A DNA stretch of 55,613 nucleotides, taken from the NCBI GenBank assembly GCA_052067355.1, contig JBQHQH010000018.1, positions 1 to 55,613 of the forward strand, written 5' to 3'. Both the position numbers and the translations under genes were made by a program. The DNA comes from CABMKH01 sp040797625 (GTDB lineage: Bacteria > Bacillota > Clostridia > Tissierellales > Tissierellaceae). This document shows positions 52,775 through 55,613 of the stretch, one piece after another; position 1 is the stretch's first letter; each line of letters starts with the position of its first letter. The notes beneath the pieces are model-generated. The model saw only the letters and a program-made list of their open reading frames with translations. It searched no databases and was not told the DNA's origin.

Positions 52775-53803
52775 TTGAATGAAAAGATAGGCGTACTAGG
52801 TGGTGGAAGCTGGGGAACTGCTCTAGCAATTCTATTGGCTAAGAAAGGTCTTAGTGTAGATATGTGGCTGAGAAATAGAGAGCAGGTAGAGGATATAATT
52901 CACCATGGAGAAAATAGAAAATATCTTCCCAATATAAAGATACCTGAAAATCTCAGTATAATGTCTGATGTGGAAAGAACAATCTATAAAAAGGATATTA
53001 TATTATTTGCTGTACCTACTCATGGAGTAAGGGAAACACTTGTAGATTATAAAGAATTCTTTAAAGAAGAGCAGATAATTGTCAATGTTGCCAAGGGAAT
53101 AGAGAACAACACACTGATGAGAATATCTGAAATTGTTGGTGAGATATTACCTAAAAATAGGTATGTAGTTTTATCAGGACCTTCTCACGCAGAGGAAGTA
53201 GCAGTAGATATACCAACTACAGTAGTCTCAGCTTCCGCAGACAAACAAGCTGCAAAATATATACAGGATATATTTATGACACCTAAATTTAGAGTATATA
53301 CAAATCCTGATATTATAGGAGTTGAGCTTGGGGGCTCTCTTAAAAATATTATTGCCTTGGGAGCTGGTATCTCTGATGGATTGGGATATGGGGATAATAC
53401 CAAGGCTGCTCTAATGACAAGGGGAATATTTGAAATGGCTAGATTAGGCGAAAAATTAGGTGCAAATCCCACTACTTTCTCTGGTCTTTCTGGAATTGGT
53501 GATCTAATAGTTACATGTACCAGTATGCATAGTAGAAATAGACGAGCAGGAATACTTATTGGAGAGGGTCTAGATTTAGATGAGGCAGTTGAGAAGATTG
53601 GAATGGTAGTAGAGGGTATTAGGACAACAAATTCTGCATATAAATTAGCTGAAAGACATGGTGTAGATATGCCCATTACCCGAGAGATATACAATGTGCT
53701 ATATAGAGGAACAGATGTAAAGGACTCAGTACCAAATCTCATGGAGAGAGACAAAAAACATGAAATAGAGAATATATTGATGGATGCAAATCTTAAATGG
53801 TAA
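52775..53803 (+). CDS. gpsA: Glycerol-3-phosphate dehydrogenase [NAD(P)+]
   Basis: This enzyme of about 342 residues reduces dihydroxyacetone phosphate to glycerol-3-phosphate for phospholipid synthesis. The Rossmann motif is VLGGGSWGTALAILLAKKG. VLSGPSHAEEVA, GVELGGSLKNIIALGAGISDGLGYGDNTKAAL with catalytic Lys, and LSGIGDLIVTCTS follow. AGGTGGT (52764-52770) best serves TTG 52775; ATG 52772, overlapping the plsY stop, is a close alternative and adds one residue. It ends in a terminator before spoIVA. Confidence 0.97.
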   Translation: MNEKIGVLGGGSWGTALAILLAKKGLSVDMWLRNREQVEDIIHHGENRKYLPNIKIPENLSIMSDVERTIYKKDIILFAVPTHGVRETLVDYKEFFKEEQIIVNVAKGIENNTLMRISEIVGEILPKNRYVVLSGPSHAEEVAVDIPTTVVSASADKQAAKYIQDIFMTPKFRVYTNPDIIGVELGGSLKNIIALGAGISDGLGYGDNTKAALMTRGIFEMARLGEKLGANPTTFSGLSGIGDLIVTCTSMHSRNRRAGILIGEGLDLDEAVEKIGMVVEGIRTTNSAYKLAERHGVDMPITREIYNVLYRGTDVKDSVPNLMERDKKHEIENILMDANLKW

Positions 53804-53831
53804 ACCTGCTGAATTTAGCAGGTTTTTTGTT
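53802..53831 (+). terminator. Terminator after gpsA
   Basis: AAACCTGCT (53802-53810) pairs with AGCAGGTTT (53817-53825), then TTTGTTTT. It starts inside the gpsA stop codon. Confidence 0.9.
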
Positions 53832-53841
53832 TTAGCTTGTA

Positions 53842-53868
53842 ATATTTAAATTATAATCACGTATATAT
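53842..53868 (+). promoter_or_regulatory. Candidate sigma-E promoter for spoIVA
   Basis: ATATT at 53842-53846 and CGTATATAT at 53860-53868 roughly fit the sigma-E -35 and -10 elements at a 13-base spacing. The DNA is very A/T-rich, so chance is possible, but spoIVA is a known mother-cell sigma-E gene in Bacillus. Confidence 0.35.
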
Positions 53869-53907
53869 ATAATGTTAAGTATTGTAAAAAATGTGAGGGG
53901 GGAAAAC

Positions 53908-55386
53908 ATGAAAGAATTCGATATATACAAGGATATAGCAGAACGTACAGATGGAGATATATATGCGGGAATTGTGGGACCAGTCAGGACAGGGAAGTCT
54001 ACATTTATTAAAAGGTTTATGGAATTATTAGTAATACCTAATATGGAAAATCTCCATAAGAAAGAAAGAGCTAAAGATGAATTGCCATTAAGTGGATCTG
54101 GAAAGACTATAATGACTACAGAACCTAAGTTTGTTCCCAATGAAGCAGTGGAACTAGTATTAAAGGAAAATGTTAAATTTAAAGTCAGAATGGTAGATTG
54201 TGTAGGGTATCTAGTAAATGGAGCATTAGGTCATGAAGAAGATAGTATGCCTAGAATGGTGACTACACCATGGTATGATAGAGAAATACCTTTTGAGGAA
54301 GCAGCAGAGATTGGGACTAGAAAGGTAATAAAAGATCATTCTACTATTGGCTTTGTAGTAACTACTGATGGATCAATCACAGATATTGATAGAGCAAACT
54401 ATATAAAAGCTGAAGAGAGAGTGGTCAATGAATTAAAAGAATTAGATAAACCTTTTGTCATAATATTAAACTCTAGGCATCCAGATCTAGATACTACTGT
54501 TGCTCTTAAGGAGAGCTTAGAAATCAAATACGGAGTATCTGTAATACCTATGGATTGTTTAAATATGGGTGTCTATGATGTAGAGAGGATATTCGAAAAG
54601 TTATTATTTGAATTCCCAGTAAAAGAAATCACTATAAATTTACCAAAATGGATTGAAGGATTGCCAAGGACACATGAAATAAGACTGGGGATAATGAACT
54701 CATTAAAACCAGCTATTGAAGATCTACAAAAGCTAAATCAGGTATTTGGATGTCTAGATCCAATTAGAGAACTAAATACTGTAAAGGAAGTTTTCATAAA
54801 GGAGATAAATCTAGGGGAAGGTGTCATTCATACAGAGATCACCATGGAAGAAGAACTATTTTATAATATCTTAAATGAGATTACAGGATATGAGATTACA
54901 GGTGATCATCAAATCTTAGGATTAGTAAACAAACTTGCTAGTGTTAAGAGAGAATATGACAAGATTGAAGAGGCGCTAATAAAAGCTAGAGAGGTAGGTT
55001 ATGGACTTGTAAGTCCTACTCTAGAAGAATTAGAATTACAGGAGCCAGAAATCTATCGTCAGGGAAATAGATATGGGGTAAAACTTAAGGCTAATGCTCC
55101 ATCTTTTCACATATTAAAAGCTAATATCAATACAGAAGTAGCTCCTCTTATAGGTTCAGAAAAACAATCAGAAGAATTGATCCAATATATCCTATCAGAA
55201 TTTGATGATGAACCTGGTAAGATATGGGACACAAATATATTTGGCAAATCCCTATGTGATTTAGTCACTGAACAACTAGATGTAAAGCTCACTACTATGC
55301 CAGAAGATGCTAGGCAAAAGCTTAGAAAAGCTTTAGAAAGGATGTTGAATGCTGGCAGTGGAGGACTAATATGTATCATAATATAA
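53908..55386 (+). CDS. spoIVA: Stage IV sporulation protein A (spore coat ATPase)
   Basis: This 492-residue protein has the same length as Bacillus subtilis SpoIVA. It polymerises on the outer forespore membrane in an ATP-dependent way and forms the base for coat assembly. The Walker A is GPVRTGKST (K30), in a TRAFAC-type NTPase domain with MVDCVGYLVNGALG. Other family stretches are SMPRMVTTPWYD and the C-terminal membrane-targeting helix ending GGLICIII. The start is ATG 53908 behind GAGGGGGG; the upstream in-frame ATG 53872 has no ribosome site. This is firm evidence of a spore former. Confidence 0.97.
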   Translation: MKEFDIYKDIAERTDGDIYAGIVGPVRTGKSTFIKRFMELLVIPNMENLHKKERAKDELPLSGSGKTIMTTEPKFVPNEAVELVLKENVKFKVRMVDCVGYLVNGALGHEEDSMPRMVTTPWYDREIPFEEAAEIGTRKVIKDHSTIGFVVTTDGSITDIDRANYIKAEERVVNELKELDKPFVIILNSRHPDLDTTVALKESLEIKYGVSVIPMDCLNMGVYDVERIFEKLLFEFPVKEITINLPKWIEGLPRTHEIRLGIMNSLKPAIEDLQKLNQVFGCLDPIRELNTVKEVFIKEINLGEGVIHTEITMEEELFYNILNEITGYEITGDHQILGLVNKLASVKREYDKIEEALIKAREVGYGLVSPTLEELELQEPEIYRQGNRYGVKLKANAPSFHILKANINTEVAPLIGSEKQSEELIQYILSEFDDEPGKIWDTNIFGKSLCDLVTEQLDVKLTTMPEDARQKLRKALERMLNAGSGGLICIII

Positions 55387-55387
55387 A

Positions 55388-55420
55388 AATAAGGTAGACG
55401 GGTTTCTACCTTATTTTTTT
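55388..55420 (+). terminator. Terminator after spoIVA
   Basis: AATAAGGTAG (55388-55397) pairs with CTACCTTATT (55406-55415), followed by TTTTT. Confidence 0.9.
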
Positions 55421-55483
55421 AAATCTTAGTGTAAAATAATTGTTGGACAAAAAAGCAAAAAATATAGAGAATTAACCTCCATT

Positions 55484-55492
55484 TGATATAAT
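55484..55492 (+). promoter_or_regulatory. Extended -10 promoter of the truncated last gene
   Basis: TGATATAAT, 38 bases before the start codon, gives a perfect extended -10. The preceding DNA (55428-55460) may contain the terminal inverted repeat of an insertion sequence, but its partner would be outside the window. Confidence 0.5.
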
Positions 55493-55529
55493 GTAATCGA
55501 CTAAAAGCACATTAAAGGAGGAATTCTCT

Positions 55530-55613
55530 ATGAATAATATTATACAACTAATTACAGAAAAAGTTAAGGATACAATTGAAGAAAGTGTAATTAAAGTACT
55601 TGAAGGTAACACA
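55530..55613 (+). CDS. Truncated gene, possible ISLre2/UPF0236-type transposase start
   Basis: Only the first 28 codons are present: MNNIIQLITEKVKDTI then EESVIKVLEGNT, cut off by the window edge. The ATG follows AAAGGAGG. The opening resembles the N-terminus of ISLre2-family (UPF0236) transposases, which begin with a similar amphipathic I-I-x-x-I helix. With so little sequence the assignment is tentative. If right, an insertion sequence begins just after the spoIVA terminator. Confidence 0.45.
   Translation, partial: MNNIIQLITEKVKDTIEESVIKVLEGNT

Noticed and set aside
53185..53754. 189-codon frame antisense to gpsA
   Set aside because: gpsA motifs occupy the other strand throughout, so this is a codon-bias shadow.

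Overview
This AT-rich window looks like a chromosomal segment of an anaerobic, endospore-forming, low-GC Firmicute, most likely a Clostridia/Tissierellia relative. The evidence is the spore genes (spoIVA, a BofC-like gene, a SpoIID-family gene, a spore-cortex-type GH18 protein), the SCIFF ranthipeptide unit beside yajC and secDF, a catabolic glutamate dehydrogenase, many TTG/GTG starts behind strong GGAGG sites, and T-box and tetrahydrofolate leader RNAs. I saw no tRNA, rRNA, CRISPR array or prophage.

Region 1 (1-24.3 kb) is loosely packed accessory DNA in mostly single-gene units with their own terminators. It holds two different nucleotidyltransferases, a dCache-type chemoreceptor, glutamate dehydrogenase, a heptad-repeat coiled-coil protein, a TSUP-family anion exporter and a patch of unrecognised and broken genes (6.2-8.3 kb). 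A probable uptake/reduction module follows (APC permease, TMADH-like flavoenzyme, AraC regulator), then a DUF4438 protein, a decayed ABC ATPase, folT under a THF riboswitch, a lipoprotein, a spore-photoproduct-lyase-like radical SAM protein, a glycine-rich mini membrane protein, a GNAT, a GH18 protein, and a zinc-dependent phospholipase C family protein that appears to start at AUA.

Region 2 (24.3-46.9 kb) is the conserved core: bofC; ruvC-ruvA-ruvB-spoIID-queA-tgt-yajC (Holliday junction processing, queuosine, protein export); a TIGR04086-type membrane protein; the SCIFF peptide and its radical SAM maturase; secD-secF; recJ-rel-dtd-MBL hydrolase-hemZ; malic enzyme; then a T-box-controlled aspS followed by tcdA, an RseC-like protein and a CsoR/CstR-family repressor. 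The genes are close-packed, sometimes overlapping, and nearly all on the plus strand.

Region 3 (46.8-55.6 kb) has a two-gene ThrE-type exporter on the minus strand, divergent from glyA, then the DUF512-der-plsY-gpsA-spoIVA cluster. The window ends in the first 28 codons of a probable transposase.

No wholly new system is provable from sequence alone. The observations most worth a second look are two genes whose best Shine-Dalgarno spacing points to AUA and AUC initiation, the terminator placed between SCIFF precursor and maturase, the THF riboswitch with its overlapping hairpins, the CstR-like cysteine pattern, the permease-flavoenzyme-regulator module of unknown substrate, and a structured 75-nt hairpin next to the dead ABC gene.
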